From positions 29,143,008-29,207,007 of the forward strand of contig CM039508.1 of assembly GCA_022432975.1 (NCBI GenBank): a DNA stretch of 64,000 nt. The letters run 5' to 3'. The stretch is from Begonia masoniana. Taxonomy: Eukaryota > Streptophyta > Magnoliopsida > Cucurbitales > Begoniaceae. Of the stretch, positions 23,601 through 35,496 are shown piece after piece; the first letter of the stretch is position 1; each line of letters begins with the position of its first letter. The notes under the pieces are model-generated. The model did no database searches, was not told the origin of the DNA, and saw only the letters and a list, made by a program, of their open reading frames with translations. The position numbers and the translations under genes are program-made.

Positions 23601-25700
23601 TTGAATGCTTTTCAAGTTGAGATTTGGATATACATGAGAGTTGAAATGTCATCATTTTACAGATGTTTTTGGGTGATGTAGTCACCACATCGTCACTAGT
23701 TTCAATTTCACGGAAGAGTGGTTGCAAAAGGTAGAACTAAGAGAAATGTTAAAGTTTTGTGATGATATGGTGAAACTAGTTTAATGGATATGCGTTGAAT
23801 GTATTCAGAGAATTTGATTTTGGCGGGGAATCTTCATATTCATGTGCAGTTGATTGTAACAATTCGGATAGTTTAGTGATACCATGTAAAAAATGTGATT
23901 TCTTCTCGACTGTGCCTTTCAAGATGACTCAAAACTTGAGATGACCCAAAACTTGGAAGAGGAAATAAAACGTGTAAAACATAAAATATTATTGTTCTAG
24001 AAGAACGATGATATCCTAGTTGAGCTAAAATAGGTCAATATACTTAGCTCAAAACACAGAAAAAAAATATTCATAATTTTGAAGCATTTGGATTAATTCT
24101 TAAGAATGAGAATGGGCATTTGCTCTTTTTTCTTATGCTTTCCTTCTTCCGTTCTTGCACAATGATAGAGAAGCAAAATTTGTTGCTCTAATAATTTTTT
24201 TGTACTTTCTCTCTCCCTGTTCATACATTTAATCATTTCAATCATTGAAAGGAATCGTGGAACGATGAGTTGTATATAATGGCTTATTAATATCAAAATC
24301 TAACAACATAGTTATAATAAAAAAAAACAAACATCATAAAAATCTAACATAAAAAATAAACATGATAAGGTATGTCACACATTGTGACAACAAACTCACA
24401 ATGGGATTAGGATGGATAGATGTGCATTTAAAGCATTATTGCCCCACAAAAATGCAGACAGCGCCACGTGTAAAAAGATTTTGACTCTCTTCATTATCTC
24501 TCCATAATTTTGTCTCTCTTTTAGCTCTAAATAATTCTATCTATATCTCTTTTGGGGTGGTTGAATCATATCGTTGAAAGCCCTGAAAGTGAACGTTAGT
24601 GATTTCAGACAGAATCCAAAGTGTACGTATTCCACAAATAATATAATAGATAGTCTAGATATCTACCACTAATTTATTCTTCCGATTTCATTTAGAAAGT
24701 AATGAAGTGATTTTCCAGCTAATGAAACCAAAGAATCAATATATTAAGGAATAATTAGTCACTTTTCAAAATCAGCAAACTATTTGGGAGATATGTTTTG
24801 AAGGTTGCATCTTCGGAGTGATTTTCTTCAAGATTTGGTATTTTGAAGATTTGATATCTTCGAGCAATCTTTTCCAAGTAATTGCATTCCACTTGATTAT
24901 CTTCCTTAAATAATGATTTTTTTCATATAGCTTTTCAAAACTACCTAATTTTATAATTTATAACACAATATTAAATTGAGAGAATCTAGAAAAAATATAG
25001 CAAAAATAGACGTTAATAAGGGTTAGGATATTTCAACAAACAATACTATTTTATACAGATTTGATAAATAATATGAAAATATTATACTATTTTCTTACAA
25101 ATTTGCGGGCATAATAGCTCTCTAAAAGAGAGTTATGAGTAAAATACATTAACGATCAATTTTCATGTTGGTAGTCACTTGTTTATGTCATGGCTTTAAA
25201 TTGGATCTTTTCTTTTTGTGATTTGAATTGTGCTTGATAATCTAAAAATTAAAAAGTTAAGTTAAATGACAAAGAAATACATCACTCTTTGTGTCGAACC
25301 CAACTTTAAAATTATGTAAGTCATGCTTGCTAGTCACGTGTAATAGAAAAGGCACAAGTAAACATCAGTATAATCATGTTTTCTTTTGTAGGAAGACATC
25401 GCATCAACGAGACTTTGAATTAAGAGATGGAGATGAAGGAATGGGGGTACGTTTTAACACATTCATTTTGCATCTGAAGCCCGTCATAAAAAATAACACA
25501 ATTATTAGGCCATGAAGGACAACTGTACAAGAACCAAAGTCTGCACTAAATCTTATCTGAATCTTCAATGATAGATGTGCGGTCTGAATCTTCAGTGATA
25601 TATATGGGGTCGTCCATTATGATGAAGATCCCATCAAAGAAAGAAGAAAAGTTTTCTTTCTGTTTTTTTGGCTCCTTTTTGTTCTAAGGAAATTGTTACA
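23601..25700. other. Unassigned AT-rich DNA
   Basis: No convincing gene on either strand. 24093-24296 and 25291-25515 are short frames without domain or codon signal. The start may be further copia decay. Confidence 0.4.
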
Positions 25701-25710
25701 TTTTTTACTT

Positions 25711-26427
25711 GGGTAAAGTACAATTTGGCCCCTACAACTAGGTGAAATAGGCAAATTACACCATAAACTCGAATAATGGGCAATTTAGCCCCTACAACTT
25801 GGGTAATATGCAATTTGACCCCTACCGTCATTTTTTCCGTTAAAAAACCACGTTTTTGTCATATGATCACATTTTCTTCCAGACATGCCCCTGCATGGAA
25901 TCAGAACCGGACCGGACCGGTTCGATTAATTTCTGAAAAACCCAGAGGGAAATCGCCGAGGAAAATATGAGAAAGAGCGAGGTCGAACGCGAGCGAGGCG
26001 GGGGTCTCGGGAGAGAGAGCGAGGTCGACAGAGCGCGGCGAACGCGAAGAGAGGAGAAAGACAGGATTTCAGAGGGCGGGGGTCTTGGGAGAGAGAGAGA
26101 GAGAGAGAGCGAGAGTGAGCGAGCGAGCGAGGGAGCGGTTTGGCGAAATGAGAGGGAAATCTGTTTTCGAAGAGGAGAAAGACAGATTTCCCTCTGGGTT
26201 TTTCAGAAATTAATCGAACCGGTCCGGTCCGGTTCTGATTCCATGCAGGGGCATGTCTGGAAGAAAATGTGATCACGTGACAAAAACGTAGTTTTTTAAC
26301 GGAAAAAATGACGGTAGGGGCCAAATTGCATATTACCCAAGTTGTAGAGGCCAAATTGCCCATTATTCGAGTTTATGGTGTAATTTGCCTATTTCACCTA
26401 GTTGTAGGGGCCAAATTGCACTTTACC
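25711..26427. mobile_element. Foldback element of Mutator (MULE) type, TSD TTTTTTACTT
   Basis: Inverted arms of about 243 bp (25711-25953 and 26186-26427) start GGGTAAAGTACAATTTGGCC and end with its near-exact complement. They are flanked by a 10-bp duplication TTTTTTACTT at 25701-25710 and 26428-26437. The long TIRs and 9-11-bp TSD fit a non-autonomous MULE. The 232-bp loop is purine-rich with GAGA runs (about 26091-26110). It encodes nothing recognisable; the frames 25776-26363 on both strands mirror each other because of the inverted repeat. Confidence 0.9.
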
Positions 26428-26437
26428 TTTTTTACTT

Positions 26438-27980
26438 TGTCAACAAAATAGGAAAGTTTTCTTTCACTTTCTTCATATAAAAATTCGAAAGAAAAAGAGA
26501 GAATAAAAGGAATCTTCTTTGGAGAAAAAAGAGAGAAATAGTGAAAATTTTTTGAGGAATAGAAAAGAAACAATGTGAGTAAAAAATAGGTGTGATATTT
26601 TTGTACACATTGAAAATTTTAAAAGTAGTAATTTCTTTTAGTAAATATTTTTTAAAATATTCAATATCTAGAAAAATATTATAAATCTTATTTTTTTTAG
26701 TAAGATCTTTCTGAACTCGGTTCTCGTGATTTTTTCTTAATTTGAGTTTCCACGTAAAATTCTCGGTATTTATTTTAACAATTATTTCTCTTACTTCTTG
26801 GCCATTATAATTTTACGGCGTGAGAAAATATTCCTGATATTTTCCAATCGTATCTGCTATTATTTATCGTACTGCTTATTTAGTGGTGTAATTGTACTGT
26901 GTAAGTAAGTTCTGAATAAGAAGACTGAGTTTTAAGTGAGACCGTTTGTGACCTCTCAAGCTTTTTCTGGGAACTTACTTAGAAAAATAATTCAGTCTAG
27001 AATATTATTTAGTACAATCTTTCTTGAGAATTATTCTGATCAGTACTCTCTATTTTTTACAGCGATATTATTATTATTATTGTTCCTATTAATTTAATTC
27101 TTTTCTCAACAATATAAAGGCAGAGGCAAGAGTCAGGATAAGAAAGGAAGGGTCTTGTCTCATCATTCAATGATACAGATTTTAGTTGGTTAGTGATACC
27201 AAACTAAAAAGATTTTTCACGATGCGAACCTACTTCTTGTGCGTTAATAATTTCAGGATATGGTAACAGTATTTTATAGTGGTAGAACACTATCTAATTC
27301 GTTTTTGATGGACTAAATATTCTCTTCCCAAGTTATTTTATTATGTAAAATTCTTTATTTTCGTATTTCACTTTGTTATCTATTCTTGTTTCTTTGTTGC
27401 ACATCAAAACTTTACCAATAAACATCTATTTTTGACAAAGAATTAAATTACAAGCATAAAACAAAGATCGGAGATTGGACACTGAATCATTGACGATTTT
27501 TGTGGAAATCACTATGATGCATGACGAATCATCAAAACAGAGGGCTTCAACTAGCTTGTATCTCTCTTTCTTACTTTCATTGTATTGTTCATGGTTCAAT
27601 GCTGTTATGGGTTGAGTTGTAACTACTTTTTGTACTGGGAAACCTTGGATGGTGACAAAACAAGTATGATACTACGGTACACTCAACTCAACTATGGGTT
27701 AGACAAAATATGAAAGGCAGAGTATGCCTTCTCCAATTACATAATGACAGCAATATATATAATGGGTTGCTTTAATACCCATTTTATAATATGTTATATA
27801 TGTTAAAATTTAAATTTGTCAAACAGTTACACTTGCCATCTAGAGCGTCTATTTCCGACAATTTAATTTAGGGAAATCTAATAATTCAATTTATTCTTGT
27901 TGATAAAATTTAAGATCTTTGAGAACTTAAACTACATATCACATAAATAATTTATTTTGGTGGACTCCAGGGGGAGTTTT
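26438..27980. other. Unassigned intergenic DNA upstream of the terpene synthase
   Basis: AT-rich; no gene or clear repeat. The last ~300 bp would be the proximal promoter of the terpene synthase. Confidence 0.4.
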
Positions 27981-27983
27981 CTT

Positions 27984-27991
27984 TATAAATA
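27984..27991 (+). promoter_or_regulatory. TATA box of the terpene synthase
   Basis: TATAAATA, 117 bp upstream of the chosen ATG, so transcription would start near 28015-28025. It is the only good TATA match just upstream of the gene. Confidence 0.6.
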
Positions 27992-28107
27992 GCCAAAAAG
28001 GAAGCCCCCCAAAAACTCAACCTCTCGAGAAAACAATAAAGGTGACTGTTTTCCAAGAAATTTTGCAAATTTTTATTGGAAACCCTCTGTCTTCTAACCA
28101 ACAAAAT

Positions 28108-31100
28108 ATGGCTTCTCAACTTTTAAACTTTGTAAAACCCGAAAGCAAACGTCAATACGCTGAGTTTCCGCCGACTGTTTGGGGGAATTATTTTGCTTCA
28201 TTCGGTTCGGAGGCTTTGGTATGCAAATGATTGATTCTCTATTTGTTTTTGTATCGATGTAATATGCATCCTGTTAGAGCTTAAACAATTCTATTACTGT
28301 TAATGTTGTCACGCAGTACATTTGAAACTTTTGTTGATAGATACTGTAATTTAATAAATGTAGACAGAATCTAAAATACAAACCTGACAAATGGGGTGTG
28401 CTCCCAAGAATTTCTTCACAACTAGTTTTTCATTGTGATTTAGAAAATATCCTAAATTACTGTTAAAAAATGTACCTTTCAGAAGTTGGATGAGAAAGTT
28501 GAACAAGAAGTTCAAAGGTTGAAAGGAGAAGTGAAGAACATGCTGGTGGCTTCTCCGGAGAATCCTGCACAGAAACTGAACTTGATCGATTCTATTCAAC
28601 GGTTAGGAGTTGCTGATCACTTCCAACCAGAAATCCAAAATTTGTTGGACCAACTTAACAACACTTACGTTGACTCCATCGCTGATGGAAATGATAACAA
28701 TCTATACTCGGATGCTCTTCTCTTTCGCTTGCTCAGGCAACAAGGTTACAGAGTTTCAAGTGGTACGCTTTGATTTTAATTTAAGCCGATTTAGTAGTTG
28801 TAAATAAGATCGACTTGCTCAAACTCACTTTTTTTCTTGGTCATTTTGATCAGAAATATTCAAAAAATACACAGATCATGAAGGAAAGTTCAAGGAATTT
28901 CTGGCGCAGAATGTCTATGGACTATTGAGTTTGTATGAAGCAGCATATTTTAGTGTTCACGGGGAAGATATACTTGATCAAGCACTAAACTTTGCTGTCA
29001 AAAATCTGGAAGCCATTTTAGGCCATTTAAGCTATCCTCTTTCTGAAATTGTAAGTTATGCTCTAAAGCATCCTCTTCGACGAGGAATGCCAAGGCTCGA
29101 AGCATCACACTTCATGTCGATTTATAAGGAAGATCCTTCTCACAACATAGACCTTCTTACCTTTGCGAAACTAGATTATAACATATCTCAGAAACTGCAC
29201 CAGATGGAACTTGGAGAGGTCTCTAGGTAAACAAACCATATCTTTATATTAAGTTTTAGGATTATAATCAATTTAAACTCCAAACTACGAGGTTTTTTTT
29301 AAAACACCCCCTAAAGTATCAAACATAATAAAATAAATCTCAAACTATCAAAAATCTAACAAGCCAAACCCTGTCGGGTCCCCGATTTCCAAAAACGGGG
29401 GCATTTTCATTTTTTCGCCTAAAACAGGGGGCCAATTTAATTTATCGGGCCCCCGTTTTGTTCATGTAGGAAACAGAGGGTTGATGTGGGGGTGAAGACC
29501 CTCCTTAAACGTGCGGTGATTGTGCCTGAGATTGGGTCTCCCGTTTCTGCAAAACGAGAGGCTGTGTTAAGGAGAAGGCCACCCGTTTTACAATTGTTCT
29601 TAAAACGAGGGGCAGTTTCGGGAAACGACCTCCCATTTTCTCCATTATTGTTGGCATGTGACAACAGCACCGCACGTTTAAGGGTGGGTCTCCACCCTCG
29701 TTTCTTACGTGGACAAAACAGGGGCCTGGTAAATTAAATCGACCTCCCGTTTTAGGCGAAAATTGAAAACGGCCTACCGTTTTCAGAAATCGGGGGCCTG
29801 ACGGAGTTTGGTTTGTTAGGTTTTGAATATCTTGAGGTTTAACTTGTTAGGTTTCATACTTTAGGAAGTGTTTTAAAAAAATCTCATAATTTGGGGTTTA
29901 AATTAATTATTATCCAAAGTTTTAAGTTGATATTTATGTAATGTACTTGTTTGAATTGGTGTATATATAGAGACAACAGCACCGCACGTTTAAGGGTGGG
30001 TCTCCACCCTCGTTTCTTACGTGGACAAAACAGGGGCCTGGTAAATTAAATCGACCTCCCGTTTTAGGCGAAAATTGAAAACGGCCTACCGTTTTCAGAA
30101 ATCGGGGGCCTGACGGAGTTTGGTTTGTTAGGTTTTGAATATCTTGAGGTTTAACTTGTTAGGTTTCATACTTTAGGAAGTGTTTTAAAAAAATCTCATA
30201 ATTTGGGGTTTAAATTAATTATTATCCAAAGTTTTAAGTTGATATTTATGTAATGTACTTGTTTGAATTGGTGTTATATATATATATATTTTGCATTTAT
30301 CTATAAATTAAAAGAGATAAATAAAATTTATGTTATTTGTGAACATACAGGTGGTGGAAGGACTTGGACTTTCCAAGTATCTTAGGTTTTGCAAGAGATA
30401 GGATCGCAGAATGTTACTTGTGGGCATTGATTATAAGACCTGAACCTCAATGCTCAACCCTTAGAGTGTTCTTGGCAAAAGTAATTCAATTGGTAACAAT
30501 TCTTGATGATACATACGACGTTCACGGCACACTAGAAGAAATTACACTCCTCACGAATGCAATTGAGAGGTTTGAGAATGAATAAAAAAACCCTAGTTAT
30601 AATATTCAATGATAAGATGATTTATAACAATATTATTTTAATTTTCAGGTGGGATATAAGCGCCGAGGACAAACTCCCTGACTATCTTAAATTCTACTAT
30701 CAAAATGTGTTGTGTCTTTTTGCCGATTTTGAAAGAGACCAAGGAATTGAGATTGAATCCTTCCACATGCTTTGTGCAAAAGTAGCGGTACGAATTCTCT
30801 TGTAAATAGAGTTTAAGAAATTATTTACATTAATATAATGATAAAGCTGCATTGTTCGAAACAACAGATGAAGGGACTAGCAAAGGACTTTTTTGGTGAA
30901 GTAAATTGGTTGCATGCGGGACACATACCCACCATGGATGAATATTATGAGTTAGCTCTGCCTTCTAGTTGCTACCAGTTATTTTCAGTCATTGCTTATC
31001 TTTGCATGGGAGGGGCAATTCCAAAGGAGGCTTTTGACTGGATATTCACTCAACCAAAGATTCTTCGAGGGGCTGAAATCATAGGAAGGCTCATGAACGA

Positions 31101-31520
31101 CGTTGTTTCGCACAAGGTATGTTTTGCATAAGGTATCTGTAAAATATTAACATTAAACTCTACAAAATTCACTGCTAAATGCATAGTATTCACCAAAAGT
31201 GTGTGTTTTGACAATCATTGGCTTAGTTTGAGCGAGGTCGATGGCACATTCCATCTGCCGTAGAATGTTACATCAAACAATATGCAGTTTCAGAAGAGGA
31301 GGCATGCAATGCCTTACTGAAGCGAGTAAACAATGCTTGGAAGGATATAAACGATTGTTGCCAGAAACCTACTGAGTTTTCAATGGTTGTGCTGTCGCCA
31401 ATAGTTAATCTAGCTAGGGCGAGCCATGTTTGCTATAGAGAGGAGGATGGATTCACTATTGTAGCTGGAGCAACAAAGCTTTACATTGCTACTTTGATTA
31501 TAGACCCTATACCTCTTTGA
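28108..31520 (+). CDS. Sesquiterpene synthase, TPS-a type, seven exons
   Basis: Class I terpene synthase, expected to ionise farnesyl diphosphate with Mg2+ and cyclise it in the cytosol; the product cannot be predicted. Exons by GT/AG sites and frame: 28108-28218, 28483-28762, 28854-29226, 30351-30569, 30649-30787, 30868-31116, 31227-31520. Phases 0,1,2,2,0,0 join into 1665 bases, 554 residues, with no internal stop. This is the usual seven-exon class III layout and length. The first ATG is at 28108 and there is no plastid transit peptide. Motifs: an RRx8W variant (R-Q-x8-W) near residues 15-26, RDR at 270-272, DDTYD at 307-311, and NDVVSHKFE (NSE/DTE metal site: N451, S455, E459). Both metal sites are intact. 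Intron 3 is expanded by a foldback element starting 32 bp after exon 3. No neighbouring pathway gene is visible. Activity is inferred, not shown. Confidence 0.93.
29259..29915. mobile_element. Foldback element in terpene synthase intron 3
   Basis: Arms 29259-29521 and 29660-29915 are inverted complements (start GGATTATAATC, end GATTATTATCC-like), about 260 bp each with a ~140-bp loop. The flanks TAAGTTTTA (29250-29258) and AAAGTTTTA (29916-29924) are a 9-bp duplication with one change, as for Mutator-type elements. The arms are GC-richer than the intron and would fold into a long hairpin in the pre-mRNA. Frames at 29437-29737 mirror each other on the two strands and are not genes. It is a different family from the one at 25711. 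Confidence 0.88.
29660..30283 (+). repeat. 312-bp direct tandem duplication in intron 3
   Basis: The right arm of the foldback element plus about 50 bp of flanking intron (from GACAACAGCACCGCACG at 29660) is repeated at 29972, apparently without change for about 300 bp. The intron therefore has one left arm and two right arms. A TA microsatellite follows the second copy. Confidence 0.95.
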
Positions 31521-32010
31521 TTTTCTTTTATGTTTCCACCAATTAAAATTTGGTTGCCACTTATTGTATGCTATTTTTATAAGATTATGTTGCTGCATTT
31601 TGCAAAAAAAAATGCTATGTAGGTTGATCTTATGTCTTTAAATAAATATAATCTCTAGTTTGTACATTCTATTTGAGAAAAGTCACTTTACCATATAATC
31701 TCTAGTATGTTTCTGCTATTTAAAATAATAGATAAATATAATATTTTACTCTAGCAATAATCTGATTAAGGCTCCATTTGTTTGGTCTCTCTCACGGACC
31801 AGATTGATGTTTGATTTTTGTTATCTGCTAGCAATAATCAAATTTGTTGCTTGGAAGTAAATTACTCAACTTACTTATCATTTTCTTCTTATAGATCCTC
31901 AAGTCTTAACTAGTTAAAAAACCTCATTGTCTAAGAAGCTGAGAAAGAGAGTGAGAGTAGCTAAGAGAATTTTGTAATTTCTTTTCTCTATTCTATATGT
32001 TATTCTTACA
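31521..32010 (+). other. 3' UTR and downstream flank of the terpene synthase
   Basis: A candidate polyadenylation signal AATAAA lies at 31641-31646, 121 bp after the stop. The rest is AT-rich with no gene. The minus-strand frame at 31410-31598 overlaps exon 7 and is a shadow. Confidence 0.5.
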
Positions 32011-32029
32011 TGTCTAGATTGTCTGTATA

Positions 32030-32800
32030 TATATACACTTGGTGGAGTACATTTGTACAATAACAATTAGGCAATGTATAGAGCTTGTAGAGGGGTACAC
32101 GATAACATTCCCCTCAAGCTCAAGGAGGAGCTTGGTTTGGAACTCACGAAACTTTGACAGTGGTAGAGGCTTAGTGAGCACATCAACTAGTTGTTCTATA
32201 GCAGAAGTAAATTTGACGATAAGACTTTTGTAGTAGACTTTCTCCCATACAAAATGGTAGTCAGTCTCTACATTCTTAAGACTATTGAGGACTGAATATG
32301 CAGCTACCGAACACACCAGCTACATCTAGCATGTGAAATTGGTACATAAGGATGTTGTGTTCAACCTAGAATACAATGAAAAAGTGAAAATTACCAAAGA
32401 TTCCTAAAAACATACCATTAGTAAAGCTTCCTTCAACAATTGGAAAAGAAGGAATGGAGAAGGAGAATGGACGAGATGGAAGAGAAGAAATAGGCTTGGA
32501 GCTAAATGGAAAAACAAGTTCATAAAAAACAACATTATAAGTAACATAGATACGATTGGAAACTAGATTTAAGCGAGGGTAGCCTTTGTGGCTGGAACTC
32601 TAACCTAAAAAGACACACGGTAAAGAAAGAGGCTCGAGTTTATTTTTAGTGTATTGTTGTAAGCACGAGAAGTAGAGACACCCAAACACCACAAGGGAGG
32701 AATATGGGGGAGGGTGACTATAGAGACATTCATAAGGTGCTTTGTTGTTTAAAACTGGTGTTGGCATGTAATTTTTAAGTGTAGGGGCAGTGTCAAAGGT
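32030..32800 (-). pseudogene. Ty1/copia pol remnant with internal deletion
   Basis: 32316-32060 reads the RNase H C-terminus (ETDYHFVWEKV, then IEQLVDVLTKPL). 32790-32400, upstream in sense, reads the integrase C-terminus (VFGCLYFSCL, KLEPLSLPCVFLG, GYPRLNL, NVVFYELVFPF blocks). Most of RT, which belongs between them, is gone. Stops occur in both parts. The gag-only element at 32850 abuts or interrupts its upstream end. Confidence 0.75.
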
Positions 32801-33171
32801 GCAAGGCCAAAGACCTTGAGTGATGTGCTAAAAAATGGGAGTGAACTTTTGATGAAAACCTCAGGTATATCAAACCCGAGACCTTTCAACAACGTACAAT
32901 AGAAACTCTGGAATGCCTTTGAATCAAGTAAAAAAGAACTTGACCCCAATTGAATCTTGTCGATGGAACCAAAGTTATCAAACAAGGAGCTTGACCAAGA
33001 CCAAACTTGTTAGTAAGAACCAAATCTATCTATTTGATCTCTCAAAATTTGACTTAAAGAAGATCTAGTTCTTCACAAAGAAATTAAGAGAAAATTCTCT
33101 AAAAAAAACTCAATTTTAATTAATCATAATTGTCTTTAGGTTTGAGTTTGGTTTCACCTTGATTCACATCA

Positions 33172-33800
33172 TTCCTTTTCTCTTCGAAGAGATTCATCAT
33201 TGAATCTCCTGTATCATACACAAAGAAATTCACACTAGAAATATGGTTAAGATTGTTAGAAAATATCAAATCTTTGGAACAAGCAACAAGTGTTTTCTCC
33301 CTTGCCAACATGACACTATTTTTCTCACTTTTTTTCATTGATTTCTTTCACCTTTGTACCTCAACTTTGTACTTTTTTGGCTTATGATTCAATAACTCTC
33401 TTTTTTCTTGAATGTCATGGATGTATTGGAGAATTTCCTCCATCAGACAATTATCTTCCTCTTGTTGAAATTCTATAAAAATTGGAACCTTTTGAAGAAA
33501 ACTAACCTCCTCTTTTATAGGCTCTTTGGTTAGTGGCTCTTCTGTTTTTTCCTCTTCGACTGGGTGGCACTTCGGTCGGTAGCACTTCGGTCGGTAGCTC
33601 TTCAATTTTTTGCTCTTCAACTGGTTGTTCTTCGGTTGGTTGCTCTTCGACTAGTGGCTCTTCAACCTTTTGCTTAAACTCTTGTTCCTTCAACTTTTGT
33701 TTATTTGCCTCTTGTGCCTCCTTGTATTTCTCCATCATCATGCCACAAAGTTCTTCAATCTTTGTCAATGAAGCTTTGCACTTCCCGATTTGTTTTCGTC
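33172..33800 (-). pseudogene. Acidic repeat-rich frame of the gag-only family
   Basis: Overlapping broken frames encode a Glu/Pro/Thr-rich low-complexity stretch (PTEEQPVEEQ-like, about 33768-33540), then EEVSFLQK, EEDNCLMEEILQYI and NSVMLAREKT..FSNN..SVNFFVYD blocks shared with 18520-19040. The pentapeptide-like repeats come from a GCTCTTCGGTTGGT-type DNA repeat. The gag core seen in the plus-strand copy is not evident, so this copy is further reduced. No known domain. Confidence 0.55.
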
Positions 33801-34209
33801 GATAATATCTTTCCTTTTTGGCCTCTTCTCAGCTTATGTATTGCATTTGAGAGATTTTGTAGAATCTAAGCATGGTGTAAAGAAGAAAAGAAACAACAAT
33901 AAAACTTGTTTAATGTCGAGTTAGTTTAATGGGTCTCTCTCACTCCCTCAAGTGTTTACACTCGAACAATATCACTCCTCTTGTCTTTCATTCAAAATAT
34001 GACTTTTGCAAAATAATCTCAGTCTCTTGCCTTTTACCTCTTAATTCTCTTTTTGCTCTTTATGTAAAAATTTGATCAAGAAAAAATATTCAACAAGCAA
34101 GATCAAATTTTCAAGCTGAAAATTACAACCTCCAAGAATAGTAGAATCAAACTATTTTAAAAGAAGGGAATATGAATAATCAATGATAAGAATAATGATT
34201 TTAAAAGAA

Positions 34210-34540
34210 TTAGAATCGAAATTTTAATAATAAAATTCAAGACATTGAAAATAAGAGTCCAATTTTATGAGCAAAGTTTGAAACTTTAAGAACAAAAGTC
34301 GAAATTTCAAGAATGAAATTCGAATTTTAAGAATGTTAATCGAAATTTTAAGAATAAAATTCAAAACGTTAAGATCAATAGTCAAAATTTCAAGAGTGAA
34401 ATTCGAGGATATAAGAAAAAAAAATTGAAACTTTAATACTAAAATTCGAAACCTTAAGTGTGAGCATCGAAATTTCAAGAATGAGATTCGAAACTTTAGA
34501 TAAGGAAAAAATGAATTTGTTTTTTTTTTACTAAGAAGAA
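34210..34540 (-). repeat. AT-rich leader repeats, minus-strand family copy
   Basis: About 15 degenerate units of TTCTTGAAATTTCGA type, between the primer site and the coding-like part, equivalent to 14600-15000. The 134-codon open stretch at 34628-34224 results from stop-poor repeats, not a gene. Confidence 0.8.
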
Positions 34541-34949
34541 TTTCGAGAAAGAAATTTGAGGAAAGAAGAGTTTGACAGAAAAAAATAAAGATAGCGCTTG
34601 AAACTAGGAGCCTTTGCTCTGATATCAAATGATGAGAACCACGAGTATATCAAACCCGAGACCCTTCAACAACGCAGAATAAAAGCTCAGGAACGCCTTT
34701 GAATTAAATAAAAAAGAACTTGACTCCAATCAAATATTGCTGATGGAACCAAAGTTATCAAATAAGTAGCTTGACCTAGACAAACTTGTTTGTAAGAATT
34801 AATCAATTTGATATCTCAAGATTTGACTTGAAGAAGATTTAGTTTTTCATAGAGAACTTAAGACAAAATTCTCTATAAAAACTCAATTTTAATTCATCAT
34901 AATTGTCTCTGGGCTTGAGCTTTGTTTCACCTTGATTCACATCAACTTT

Positions 34950-35496
34950 AGGACTCAAAAGTTGTCTCGACTTGAAAGAAACTGTTTTAGCTGATGACGT
35001 GCTTCAAATTATCAATTTGTGTGACAACACGAATATTAGTGTACCTCAGATTTCCAACTAACAATCATCGAAGATTACTAGATTCCAACAACCACAACTG
35101 TATCAATTTGGATATAAAATGTTATGAAATTTTAATAGAAGTTTACTCAAGATGTGATTGAGATTTCTTTAAAATTTCAGATCCAAACTTGTTATAGCCA
35201 AAAACGATATTGCACAAACAAAACATAAAATCTATTCTCGAATGAAACAGATTCTGGTCCAAAAATTACTCAACTTCCAAAAATCATAACTTTTGATTGG
35301 CTAAATTAAATGCTCTGAAATTTTAAAGGGATCTTGCTCAGAGAGTGGAAGAAACACCCTTAAATTTGCAGAGTCTAAATCATGGCGGAAGAATAGATAT
35401 GATGGTAGGGGCCTTGTTGGTCTGATGAAGTGATAAGTATGCACTTCTCGAGTTTAGTAATTCTTCTTGATGAAGAATACTCTAACTTGCCAAAAG
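34950..35496. other. Unassigned DNA, left flank of the Tekay element
   Basis: No gene. It continues after the Tekay element at 47091. Its last part resembles 48330-48433 plus 53611-53640, so it may be the LTR or body of an older repeat. Confidence 0.4.

Larger units (their letters stand above)
32850..34944 (-). mobile_element. Gag-only LTR element, minus-strand copy (TSD ACTTT)
   Basis: 5' LTR 34630-34944 and 3' LTR 32850-33171, about 315-322 bp each. Sense ends TGATGTGAATC and CTCATCA; perfect 5-bp duplications ACTTT at 32845-32849 and 34945-34949. The primer site TTTGATATCAGAGC (34629-34616) directly follows the 5' LTR, and a purine tract (gaaaaggaatga) precedes the 3' LTR. Total 2095 bp. 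It matches the plus-strand element at 13661-23309 in the 3' half of the LTR, the leader repeat and the acidic frame. No RT or integrase, so it is non-autonomous. Confidence 0.88.

Noticed and set aside
25776..26363. Paired frames of 64-145 codons
   Set aside because: Mirror images produced by the inverted arms of the foldback element.
29437..29737. Frames in terpene synthase intron 3
   Set aside because: Mirror-image frames within the hairpin arms; no domain.
30557..30805. Separate small genes in the terpene synthase region
   Set aside because: These are exons read past their splice sites; the joined exons give one continuous protein.
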